DNA from: Butyrivibrio sp. AE3004
GTDB taxonomy: Bacteria > Bacillota > Clostridia > Lachnospirales > Lachnospiraceae
Length of the DNA: 64,000 bases
Direction: 5' to 3'
Assembly: GCF_000703165.1 (NCBI RefSeq)
Contig: NZ_JNLQ01000002.1
Span: 2,852,001-2,916,000, forward strand
Position 1 is the first letter of the stretch. Each line of letters starts with the position of its first letter. Below are positions 17,067 to 25,409 of this stretch, in pieces. Both the position numbers and the translations under genes were made by a program. The notes beneath the pieces are model-generated. The model saw only the letters and a program-made list of their open reading frames with translations. It had not been told where the DNA came from and ran no database searches.

Positions 17067-18198
17067 TTGCTTTTGCTGCCTTGTGAACATTTCCATAGGC
17101 AGCATAACGTTCAACCATCTCGTAAATCACAATATCAGGCTTGTAGTCTTCAATCCATTTAACAAAGCTTTTGTCCACATCATGCCAGACAACAAGTGTA
17201 TCTCCGAAAGACTCCGCAAAATCTTCCTTTAAGTAGTTTACAATAAAGCTGTTACATATGATAAGTGTTTTACAGTCATTACCTGCTTTGTCATTGATGA
17301 AATGATAAGTATTGTAGCCATCAAAAGCTTCATGTTCCTCATCATAATTTTCATTCATTACCGCATCTGTTTTCTTCAGTTCAAAGTTCTCAGATACATT
17401 CTCTCTTTTAACGCCGCCGTAAAAGCTCATACCCTGGTCTGTCATCGTGATATCATAATCACTCTCCGAAAGCACTTTAAACGGAACAGTTCTGTCTTCA
17501 TTAAGCGCATTCATTGTATCAAGATATCCAAGAAATGCCCCCCGCCAAGTCCAGTGAACCGGATCACCATACTTGGAATAAACTTCGTAATTTTGCTTAT
17601 TCTCTATAAATGTATTCTTCAGAGGGATGACCTTAACATCTGTAGTTTTTGTAAGTGATGTCATAAGCTGATCTGTTCTTGAAATATCGCCGTAACTATT
17701 GACACTGTCAGGAAAATATTCGGGATATATGGATTGCTTATCCCAGCACTGCATATAATAGAACTCAGCACCATTTTCCTTCAGATAATCAGATATTGTC
17801 AGATAATCACTTGTAAGCTTTTGTAGCTCTTCGTCAGTAAAAAGATTAAAGTGCTGATAGGTTTCCACCATATCATTCTCTATAATATTAAATTCTCCGT
17901 CAGGCCCAAGCCTGTAACGGCTTCCGTTTTCCATCCTGCCGAATAAATGATATTGCATCAGTGCATTTGCTGAAATAAGTTCATCACGAAAGCCTATTCT
18001 GTCATCAAGGTAGCTCTCGATATCTGTCGGAAGAGATTTATTGATTTCTCCATCCTTTATGATTTGGGGAATACCTGTCAAATATCTGTTTTCTTTTTCC
18101 GATATGGCTTCCGGATCAAAATTAATGAACACAAGCGGCAATAGAAGCATGATTGCAAAGCCGGCAATATATATTTTTTCAGATAAATCTTTTTTCAT
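17047..18198 (-). CDS. AlgJ/AlgX-like (DHHW-type) O-acylation partner
   Basis: A 383-residue protein with one N-terminal signal anchor (about residues 9-26) and an extracytoplasmic SGNH-like domain. The N-terminal DDRIGFRDELI block and GDPVHWTWRGA (Asp212, His215, Trp216) match the AlgJ/AlgX family, which acetylates alginate in the periplasm. The expected D-S-F nucleophile block reads CNSF near residue 326, so the Ser is kept but Asp is Asn. It lies 15 bases downstream of an MBOAT gene and is its obvious partner. Its stop codon lies inside the convergent GT-C gene (17047-17066). The acceptor polymer is unknown. Confidence 0.82.
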   Translation of the reverse strand: MKKDLSEKIYIAGFAIMLLLPLVFINFDPEAISEKENRYLTGIPQIIKDGEINKSLPTDIESYLDDRIGFRDELISANALMQYHLFGRMENGSRYRLGPDGEFNIIENDMVETYQHFNLFTDEELQKLTSDYLTISDYLKENGAEFYYMQCWDKQSIYPEYFPDSVNSYGDISRTDQLMTSLTKTTDVKVIPLKNTFIENKQNYEVYSKYGDPVHWTWRGAFLGYLDTMNALNEDRTVPFKVLSESDYDITMTDQGMSFYGGVKRENVSENFELKKTDAVMNENYDEEHEAFDGYNTYHFINDKAGNDCKTLIICNSFIVNYLKEDFAESFGDTLVVWHDVDKSFVKWIEDYKPDIVIYEMVERYAAYGNVHKAAKAIRKSGQ

Positions 18199-18213
18199 TG
18201 TGAAGGGCCTTTC

Positions 18214-19638
18214 TCAGAACTGAAAATAAATAAACGGATTATAAGTCCCGGACATTATTCTCATAACTGACAAAATAAGAATTCCGTAAATTGCAACAGC
18301 CTTAGCCGTCTTATAAAGAGCAGGTGTTGATATTTTCCTAAAAACACCATCCTTAAGTCTGATGAACCCTCCGGTTATATCAATTACTGCGATTACGAGA
18401 ACAAAAACAACCCACCAGTTAAGATGCCAGAATATGGTAAATCCAGGTGTTTTTGAGAGGCCGACCCCAAACATTGTACCGATGTACTTAAGGGCCATAT
18501 AGAGTGTATCTGCTCTAAAAAGCACCCATCCGATATTTATGATAAAAAGTGCATAGATATGCTGAAGAATTCTTTTGGGTACAGAAACATCCTCGGACAT
18601 CAGTCTCTTTCTAAAACGCCTCTCAATAACCATGAACAATCCGTTCCAAAGTCCCCAAATAACGAAATGCCAGGACGCTCCGTGCCAGAGACCCGTCAGG
18701 AAGAATATAGTCCACAGGTTTCTATAGAGGTGTTTCCTATTACCTCCGAGGGGAATGTACACATAATCCCTAAACCATGTCGAAAGTGAAATATGCCATC
18801 TTCTCCAGAACTCGGATATGCTTCTTGAAATATATGGTCTGTTAAAGTTTTCTATAAAGTGAAATCCAAATACCCGTCCAAGCCCGATAGCCATATCACT
18901 GTATCCCGAAAAATCATAGAATATCTGGAGCGAATATGCTATGCTTCCAAGCCATGCGATGAGAACGGTGTTGCCTGCGATGTCTCCATTCCATATTCCA
19001 TCCGCAACCTCTGCCATTGTATTGGCAATAATAGCCTTTTTGCCAAGTCCTATGACGAAACGTGTAATTCCTGAAGATAAGTCGCTGATAGTGGTTTTCC
19101 TGCTGCCAATCTCATTCGCAATATCTGTATATCTAACGATAGGTCCGGCTATCAGCTGAGGAAACAACACAATATAAAGCGCAACCTTAAAGGGATTCTT
19201 CTGAACCGGAACCTCCCCTCTATACACATCTATTACATAACTCATTCCCTGGAAGGTAAAAAAGGATATACCTATAGGAAGTATTATATTTTTCAGTGGA
19301 ATTTCTGTATGTCCTATACTGTTTATGGTCTGAATCGTAAAGTCAAAGTATTTGAAATAATAAAGAAGCGAGAGATTTGCTGCTATTGCTGCAAAAAGCA
19401 CCGCTCTTTTTGCAACTTTTGATCTAGCCTCTGCCACAAAGGCTGCATAAGCGCCAAGATAGTTAATAAGAATGCTTAAAAATATGATCCACAGATATCC
19501 CGGTTGTGACCATCCAAAAAATACAAGGCTCATGATAAGAAGCCAGGTATTTTTATAGGTCAGATTATTTATCAAAAAATAGCCGATGATCGTTACCGGC
19601 AAAAAACAAAATATAAAGACTGTTGAACTAAAAACCAT
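18214..19638 (-). CDS. MBOAT-family membrane O-acyltransferase (AlgI-like)
   Basis: A 474-residue polytopic protein with the full AlgI-type block set: WRRWHISLSTWFRDYVYIPL, GGNRKH, TGLWHGASWHF and WGLWNG. The WHG His is the conserved active-site residue; WNG in place of a second HG is common in AlgI homologues. It probably moves acetyl groups across the membrane for the AlgJ-like protein encoded just downstream. GGAAAAG precedes the ATG at 19638. A modest promoter (19682-19710) may start this two-gene unit. Of the three MBOATs in the window this is the closest to the alginate type, judged by its AlgJ-like partner. Confidence 0.92.
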   Translation of the reverse strand: MVFSSTVFIFCFLPVTIIGYFLINNLTYKNTWLLIMSLVFFGWSQPGYLWIIFLSILINYLGAYAAFVAEARSKVAKRAVLFAAIAANLSLLYYFKYFDFTIQTINSIGHTEIPLKNIILPIGISFFTFQGMSYVIDVYRGEVPVQKNPFKVALYIVLFPQLIAGPIVRYTDIANEIGSRKTTISDLSSGITRFVIGLGKKAIIANTMAEVADGIWNGDIAGNTVLIAWLGSIAYSLQIFYDFSGYSDMAIGLGRVFGFHFIENFNRPYISRSISEFWRRWHISLSTWFRDYVYIPLGGNRKHLYRNLWTIFFLTGLWHGASWHFVIWGLWNGLFMVIERRFRKRLMSEDVSVPKRILQHIYALFIINIGWVLFRADTLYMALKYIGTMFGVGLSKTPGFTIFWHLNWWVVFVLVIAVIDITGGFIRLKDGVFRKISTPALYKTAKAVAIYGILILSVMRIMSGTYNPFIYFQF

Positions 19639-19681
19639 ATTTCTTTTCCATTTCTAAAAAATTTGTACCGGAACATATTCT

Positions 19682-19710
19682 ATTACATCATTTATGAAAT
19701 AACCAGCCAA
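19682..19710 (-). promoter_or_regulatory. Possible promoter for the MBOAT/AlgJ-like pair
   Basis: On the minus strand, TTGGCT (19705-19710) and TGTAAT (19682-19687) lie 17 bases apart in the 78-base gap before the MBOAT gene. The match is moderate and no terminator is visible before it, so read-through from upstream is also likely. Confidence 0.4.
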
Positions 19711-19716
19711 TTTGTT

Positions 19717-21423
19717 TTATCGGTTAACAAATTCCGAAGTCAGTACCCCGTCCTCTGTAAGGGAATTTCCTACAGAACCCGAATACAAAGTAAGCAACAT
19801 AATAATCGGCAAGGCAAACAGCATAAGTACCCATATTTTTCTTCCCCCTGAAGGTCTTTTATGCTTGTTTTTTGAAAAAATATTCTCTATAAAGAAAAAC
19901 AGCTCACTGAAACCGGAAACACAAAGCGGAAGAAGAAGCGCAAAATATGTAAGTGTATACTGCGGCTTTGCCTCCCAAAAGATATGAAACAAAAAGCCTC
20001 CTATAAAGGTCAGGACCAGTATAAGATCAGCCTCGCTTTTGTCCTGTTTTATAATCACATACAAAAATGCCCCAAGAAGGATAAATACCTGAAGATGATC
20101 CAAAAAAACAATCCCCATCCATATTCCTTCATTACCAAGAAGAACTGTGGAAATTCCTATTGAGGAAGTCCTTTCGCCTACCGGTCTGTTTATCCAGTAG
20201 CTTTCAAATGTAGGGTCATTCCACTCAGATGCAAGTTTACGTGAAAAAAAGCGAAAGCAGTCAAATCTGTTTTCCTTAAAATACCCGATGCGTTCCTGGA
20301 TGTTCTCCTTTGCGGCATTTGCCTGCAGCTCTTTATCATATTCAAAGTCCCTGAAGGTATCGGTGTTATAGCCGTTATACCAGCCTTCGGCAAGTCCTCC
20401 GTCCTGCAATCCCATGGCAATCCAGGAAATCGGACTGGCTCCCTTTGGCGCATCCATTCCTGTTGCAATTTTTGTAAGAGCAGTAGGTAAAAACGCCTGT
20501 ATCAGATAAGATGCTATCAGAAGAATCGGCAATACAGACAAAGCCTTTTTCCTATGTCCCAAAAGATAAACCATCGACTGAATAAATATTGCTATAAACA
20601 CAATAAGATAGTTGTTCTTAAAAAGCATTGCCAAAGTTATGCAGATTGCAGACATAGCGGCATTTACAGGAAGCTTATCCTTATAAAACTTCAGAGCATG
20701 ATAAATTGCCGATGCAGAAAGCGCAAGTCCCGGAATCGTTCCGTATACAAATGTGCAGTACATGATGAGCGGATAAAACAAAATACCAAGAAAGAGAACT
20801 GTAATCTCATTAAATCTTCTCTTCTCATTTATCATACCTGTGATATCAGATATTCTCTTGTAAAAAAGGCCAATAAACATAACATTGATTAACCTGAATG
20901 TCATATAATTCCCAAATCCGAATACTTTTCCGAATAAAATCGAAATCCATACAAGTCCAAGCTGGTTAGGATATGTAAAAAGATATCCTCCCGGCAAAAG
21001 ATCTGAATAATCACCTGCGTTTATATTGTATGCCGCGTTTTGAACAAAGGCCTGGTCAGATACGGGATCTGTCCCGCCTGTAAGAACAAACAGTAATGAA
21101 AAAAGAATGATAGCAAGGAGCAGGATTCCCTTAGTCATCCCCCTGAAAAAATCATTTGAATCCAGCTTTTGGGACAAAAAATTCTGAATACCTGTTTTGC
21201 AGAAAACAAAAAGAACAGCAATAACAATTATTATTGCTGCAATATTTGAAAGAATATTCCCTTTAAAGAAATAGGTGACTTCGTTATTGTCCACCTGACA
21301 GGTGTTATACACACTTATGAATAATAAAAAGGCACACACCGCCCAAAACAGGAACGATATAAATATTCTGTACAGTTTTTCCGGAACGGAAACCGCAGAT
21401 TCCCCTTTTTTCTTCTTATTCAC
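19717..21423 (-). CDS. GT-C-like membrane glycosyltransferase
   Basis: A 568-residue polytopic protein with about twelve helices. The first outer loop contains DPVSDQAFV, and a later loop contains FTYPNQLGLVW, a combination I recognise from GT39-like mannosyltransferase families of Firmicutes. An extracytoplasmic stretch near residues 335-420 precedes the last helices. I placed the start at GTG 21423, which has GGAGG five bases upstream and overlaps the end of the upstream gene by eight bases, so the two are coupled. It probably adds a sugar from a lipid-phosphate donor outside the cell. Specificity cannot be read. Confidence 0.7.
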   Translation of the reverse strand: MNKKKKGESAVSVPEKLYRIFISFLFWAVCAFLLFISVYNTCQVDNNEVTYFFKGNILSNIAAIIIVIAVLFVFCKTGIQNFLSQKLDSNDFFRGMTKGILLLAIILFSLLFVLTGGTDPVSDQAFVQNAAYNINAGDYSDLLPGGYLFTYPNQLGLVWISILFGKVFGFGNYMTFRLINVMFIGLFYKRISDITGMINEKRRFNEITVLFLGILFYPLIMYCTFVYGTIPGLALSASAIYHALKFYKDKLPVNAAMSAICITLAMLFKNNYLIVFIAIFIQSMVYLLGHRKKALSVLPILLIASYLIQAFLPTALTKIATGMDAPKGASPISWIAMGLQDGGLAEGWYNGYNTDTFRDFEYDKELQANAAKENIQERIGYFKENRFDCFRFFSRKLASEWNDPTFESYWINRPVGERTSSIGISTVLLGNEGIWMGIVFLDHLQVFILLGAFLYVIIKQDKSEADLILVLTFIGGFLFHIFWEAKPQYTLTYFALLLPLCVSGFSELFFFIENIFSKNKHKRPSGGRKIWVLMLFALPIIMLLTLYSGSVGNSLTEDGVLTSEFVNR

Positions 21424-22669
21424 ACTCTCCTCCCATCCTCTTAACCAAATCGAAAGCAGAAAAAGCATATACAGCTATCTGCAGTGCTGACAGCACAGTA
21501 ATAGGAAACACTTCCTGTCTGAAAAGTACCGTTATATAGACCAGAAACGAATTAATATTCATAATGCAGGCTATCCACAGTTTATCCCTGCAGACACTAA
21601 GACATAATGCCGTCATTAGTAAAACGATCGCATAATCATATCTTTCATGCATACCAGGTAAAAACATACAGCATGTCCAGGCCATGAAAATCCCGAAATA
21701 CAGGGTATTTTCTTTTTTATTAAAAAATGCCACATGAGACAGCGCATATACAGCCAGTATTCCAAGAACCACTACCGCAAAGAGCACAGCGGGGCTCGTA
21801 AGTATCGAATCAAAGGAATCCAGTCCGAAATTGTAGAAATTCGGATAAAAGGATACCATTCCATAGCCTTCTGTAGATACCTCCTTTGTCTGGGAAAGAT
21901 ATGCCAAATATGTTGCCTTCAGTCCTCTTTTACATAAAACACAAGGAAGTCCCAGGATCAGGTACATTACAGGTATCCAGAAAAATTCCAGAATACTGTA
22001 CTTCTTTTTTATAAAATAGATGACTAAAAACAGCGGAACAAAAAAGATTGCCTGAAGCTTAAATCCAAAAGCAATTGCAAGAAATACAAAAGCTATCCGA
22101 TAGTTTTCCTTAAGAAGACAGTATACTGATATAACAAGAAAAACCACATAAATAGCGTCACACTGTTTCCACAGCGCTCCGTTCAGAACAACAAACGGTA
22201 AAAATAATGTAAGTGCTGCGGCAAATGCTGCTCTCCTTGCAGCTGTCTTTTCATCCGTTCCGTTTTCTACAAGGATAAGAAAAAGTATCTTTTTAATAAA
22301 GTAAGCACTCACAAGCTCGGCTGCGAGTGAAAAAAGAGCAATCGGAATATATGGCTCACAGGGTAACAATGAACAAATCGCATACATGACATTGTAAGGA
22401 ACGTAATAATCGCCGATGTCCTTTGAAAGTCCTCCAAAAAAGCCATACTCTCTGTAGGCATTGACCCAGGGAAGATAATAGCTGTTGTAGTCCGGAGAAA
22501 GCTCAGTTTCCGGCATAAGCATTATTCTGATAAGTATCGCTATAAAAACAAGTGCAAAAAAAGCAATCCTCTCAAGATTTCCGGTAACAAAACCTATAAG
22601 CCATTTATCAAGCCCCGTTATCTGCGTGGTATTTTTTTCGGTGTTATTATTTATTTTCCCTGATGTCAA
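21416..22669 (-). CDS. GT-C-like membrane glycosyltransferase (PIG-M/ALG-like)
   Basis: A protein of about 417 residues with some ten to eleven helices. Its first outer loop carries SPDYNSYYLPW followed by YVPYNVMY, similar to the acidic loop of GPI mannosyltransferase and ALG6/ALG8-like GT-C enzymes. AYPKCDA-like WKQCDAIYV in a later loop is another family feature. A TTG start at 22669 has GGAGG five bases upstream; the ATG at 22681 has only an adjacent AGG, so the TTG is favoured but not certain. It is coupled to the following GT-C gene by an eight-base overlap. Substrate unknown. Confidence 0.68.
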   Translation of the reverse strand: MTSGKINNNTEKNTTQITGLDKWLIGFVTGNLERIAFFALVFIAILIRIMLMPETELSPDYNSYYLPWVNAYREYGFFGGLSKDIGDYYVPYNVMYAICSLLPCEPYIPIALFSLAAELVSAYFIKKILFLILVENGTDEKTAARRAAFAAALTLFLPFVVLNGALWKQCDAIYVVFLVISVYCLLKENYRIAFVFLAIAFGFKLQAIFFVPLFLVIYFIKKKYSILEFFWIPVMYLILGLPCVLCKRGLKATYLAYLSQTKEVSTEGYGMVSFYPNFYNFGLDSFDSILTSPAVLFAVVVLGILAVYALSHVAFFNKKENTLYFGIFMAWTCCMFLPGMHERYDYAIVLLMTALCLSVCRDKLWIACIMNINSFLVYITVLFRQEVFPITVLSALQIAVYAFSAFDLVKRMGGECE

Positions 22670-22695
22670 AAGAACCTCCATCCTGTGTTATTCTG

Positions 22696-24285
22696 TCAGT
22701 CCTTAAGAATAACCCTGTCTTTATGATAGTACTCTGCAACCGCTTTGTTCAGCCAGTCATTTTCATCCTTTGTAATATCCGAAAAGAAAAGAATCTGCGG
22801 TCTTACAGAATATGAAGAAAGTTCGGCAGTCTTTGCATTTTCGTCCTTTAATATCTTCAAACGCTCATTAAATTCATTTTTATATACAGTAGCACTGCCG
22901 TTTAATATATCTGCTGCCGCTAATGTCCCTGTAAAAACAGAAGGTTCCGGCTTAATCGCAAGTACGGAGAATACAATAAAAGCAGCTCCTACAGCAATAA
23001 TCACTCCGGATGCATATTTTCCAAGGAAAGCATCCTTTAACAGATCAGCCGGTTTTCTCTTTTCCGATGCATCCTCATCCATCTTCTTTGCGGGATTTAT
23101 AACACACCTTATCCAGCCGCACACATAACCTATAGACAGAATCATCAAAAGCATTCCCTGCATATAGAAAAGTGCCTGTATTCTTCCCGCCTCAATACTT
23201 CCCGTTGCATATATAGGGGGAGTTATGCTTGCCGCTGTGAGAAGGAATGAAAAAGAAACAAAAAGAAGCGGATGATCAAAGTGATAAAATCTCTTTATTC
23301 TTCCGGCTGCCTTCCAAAGGAGCGGAACCAGAAATGCAATAAGAATAACCACCTGCCAGTTAAGCCATTTTCCAAGCATAGAATCAAACGTGTAATAAAT
23401 TGCCATCAAAACAGCTTTTACAGGATTGTATGCAGACTCTGCCGCTCTTTTACTGTTTCCCGGTGCTATCATGGAAAGAAAAAGTCCCAAAAGAAGGCAT
23501 ACAGAGGGAATAACCGAAACCTTTAGCCCGGAAAGTCCCTCAGAAATTCTTACAACAGTATACTTTCTGTATGCTATCTGCTTATCCGGGGCTGCGCCCC
23601 CCGAAACGGTTGATATAGCAGATATAACAAGAACACAGACTGATATTATTCCAAGAGAAAGTGCCGTCATATAATTAGCACCGCCAAGCAAAAAGCCTAT
23701 AACGGAAAGAACTGTGATCTTATATTTTTTATAGTTTTGTACCAATGAGAGCTTTAAAATAAACCCAAGCCACAAAAGGCCAAGCCCAAACATAAACAGA
23801 TAATTTATTGCTCCACTGTACCAGAAGAGGCTCTCTACCCTGGCAGATCCCGCAGGCATACACTGAATAAGAATAAAGTAGATCACGCTCGTAATGCATC
23901 CCGAAAGATGCTTTTCAAGCCTGAGTACTCCCACGAGCAATTGCCTAAGGAAATAGCAGAGTCCCACGGTAAACATAATAAGAACAATCCAGGTACCGAA
24001 AAAATATAATCTCTCGCCAAACACATGCGGAGCAAGGGCCGTAAGTGTATTACTGAAATACACTCCGGTCCAGTTAAGGTAATACCATATTCCCATGTAC
24101 ACGGCTTTAAATATTGCAGCAAAAAAACCTGACGATATAAAAGCATCATGCACTTCGTTTGCCATGCTAAAGTCATCTGCAGAGGGTACGTTAAAGCATG
24201 CCACGTACAATATTGGAATAATAGCAATGGCGTTTATCAAAAACAGAATTATTCTCAGCGTTTTCAGCTTAATATTTTTTTTCAC
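22696..24285 (-). CDS. DUF6056-like polytopic membrane protein
   Basis: A 529-residue protein with about twelve helices and a short C-terminal outer domain. The first loop carries SADDFSMAN (Asp37-Asp38) and then WTGVYFSNTLTALAP, which I remember as the pattern of DUF6056 proteins. The paired acids at the start of the first loop again recall GT-C enzymes. The start is GTG 24285, two bases after the epimerase stop, with only a weak AAGAGA site, so translation probably depends on the epimerase gene. It likely acts on the same glycan as the two GT-C proteins downstream. Function is not established by the sequence. Confidence 0.6.
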   Translation of the reverse strand: MKKNIKLKTLRIILFLINAIAIIPILYVACFNVPSADDFSMANEVHDAFISSGFFAAIFKAVYMGIWYYLNWTGVYFSNTLTALAPHVFGERLYFFGTWIVLIMFTVGLCYFLRQLLVGVLRLEKHLSGCITSVIYFILIQCMPAGSARVESLFWYSGAINYLFMFGLGLLWLGFILKLSLVQNYKKYKITVLSVIGFLLGGANYMTALSLGIISVCVLVISAISTVSGGAAPDKQIAYRKYTVVRISEGLSGLKVSVIPSVCLLLGLFLSMIAPGNSKRAAESAYNPVKAVLMAIYYTFDSMLGKWLNWQVVILIAFLVPLLWKAAGRIKRFYHFDHPLLFVSFSFLLTAASITPPIYATGSIEAGRIQALFYMQGMLLMILSIGYVCGWIRCVINPAKKMDEDASEKRKPADLLKDAFLGKYASGVIIAVGAAFIVFSVLAIKPEPSVFTGTLAAADILNGSATVYKNEFNERLKILKDENAKTAELSSYSVRPQILFFSDITKDENDWLNKAVAEYYHKDRVILKD

Positions 24286-24287
24286 TA

Positions 24288-25343
24288 TTATTGGTCTCTT
24301 CTTTTTACATATCCCGCATACCAGTCAACAAAGTTTCTGATACCGTCTCTAAGATCAGTATCGGGTTTAAAATCAAAATCTCTCATAAGGTCATCAACAT
24401 CTGCGAAAGTAGCCTCAACATCTCCGGGCTGCATGGGCAGAAGCTCTCTGTGTGCCTCGAAATCAAAATCCTCCGGAAGAACACCGTGAGCAACAAGCTC
24501 CTTCTGAAGAATATCAACAAAGTCCATAAGATTTTCGGGATTATGATTACCGATATTGTAAACCATGTATCTGTTACCCTTCTCATCTTCATCCGGGGTA
24601 CTCTGCATAACATTAACCACACCTGTTACAATATCATCAACATATGTAAAGTCTCTCTTGCAATTACCATAGTTGAATATCTGAATTGTCTCGCCCTTAA
24701 GGAGTTTATCCGCAAAGAGGAAAAGAGCCATGTCAGGTCTTCCCATAGGACCGTAAACAGTAAAGAAACGAAGGCCTGTTGTAGCCATTCCGTACAAATT
24801 GCTGTATGAGTAAGCAAAAAGCTCATTAGACTTTTTGGTTGCCGCATAAAGTGAAAGCGGATGGTCAACCTGATCCTTAGTGCTGAAAGGAAGCTTTGTA
24901 TTGCCGCCGTAAACACTTGAGCTTGATGCGTATACAAGGTGCTCAACCTTGGGGTCTGAATGTCTGCAGGCTTCAAGAATATTGTAAAAGCCTATTACGT
25001 TAGCCTCAATATAAGCCCCGGGGTTCTCTATTGAATAACGAACTCCTGCCTGCGCAGCAAGATTAACAACTACTGCGGGCTTGTATTTTGCAAAAGTCTC
25101 ATCAACCATTTTCTTATCTGCTATATCACCCTTTACAAATATGAAATTCTCATACTTTGAAAGATTCGCAAGTCTCTCTTCCTTTAATCTGACATCATAG
25201 TAATCGTTAACATTGTCATAGCCGACTACCTTTATATCTTCAAACTCATCAAGAAGTCTTACCGCAAGATGTGAACCGATAAAGCCGGCAGCGCCCGTGA
25301 TAAGCACTGTTTTACCATTAAGATTTACATTTTTTTCTTTCAT
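24288..25343 (-). CDS. UDP-glucuronate 4-epimerase-type NAD-dependent epimerase
   Basis: A 351-residue extended SDR enzyme. The NAD-binding motif TGAAGFIGSH is at residues 16-25. The catalytic Ser lies in SSSSVYGG (about 140-147) and the Tyr-Lys pair is Y166-AAT-K170. NDYYDVRLKEERL (46-58) is characteristic of the UDP-glucuronate 4-epimerase group, which makes UDP-galacturonate; a UDP-glucose or UDP-GlcNAc 4-epimerase is less likely. AAGGAG precedes the ATG at 25343. It heads an operon of GT-C proteins and an acylation pair, so galacturonate is a plausible sugar of the polymer. The promoter at 25377-25405 overlaps that of the divergent flippase gene. Confidence 0.85.
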   Translation of the reverse strand: MKEKNVNLNGKTVLITGAAGFIGSHLAVRLLDEFEDIKVVGYDNVNDYYDVRLKEERLANLSKYENFIFVKGDIADKKMVDETFAKYKPAVVVNLAAQAGVRYSIENPGAYIEANVIGFYNILEACRHSDPKVEHLVYASSSSVYGGNTKLPFSTKDQVDHPLSLYAATKKSNELFAYSYSNLYGMATTGLRFFTVYGPMGRPDMALFLFADKLLKGETIQIFNYGNCKRDFTYVDDIVTGVVNVMQSTPDEDEKGNRYMVYNIGNHNPENLMDFVDILQKELVAHGVLPEDFDFEAHRELLPMQPGDVEATFADVDDLMRDFDFKPDTDLRDGIRNFVDWYAGYVKRRDQ

Positions 25344-25364
25344 TACTAAAAACTCTCCTTAAAA

Positions 25365-25373
25365 TGATATAAT
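25365..25373 (+). promoter_or_regulatory. Extended -10 promoter for flippase/GH105 operon
   Basis: TGATATAAT at 25365-25373 is an extended -10 element (TGnTATAAT) about 35 bases before the flippase start. No clear -35 is present, as usual for this class. Confidence 0.6.
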
Positions 25374-25376
25374 AAC

Positions 25377-25405
25377 ATGATAGTTAAAAAAGTCCCGGAG
25401 GTCAA
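25377..25405 (-). promoter_or_regulatory. Promoter for the epimerase operon
   Basis: On the minus strand, TTGACC (25400-25405) and TATCAT (25377-25382) are 17 bases apart. The start codon at 25343 is about 28 bases past the expected transcription start. The -35 overlaps the ribosome site region of the plus-strand flippase gene. Confidence 0.6.
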
Positions 25406-25409
25406 TTTT

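Noticed and set aside
18214..19638. WNG instead of a second HG in the third MBOAT
   Set aside because: This variant is common in AlgI-type proteins as I remember them. The WHG His is present, so I do not count it as inactivation.
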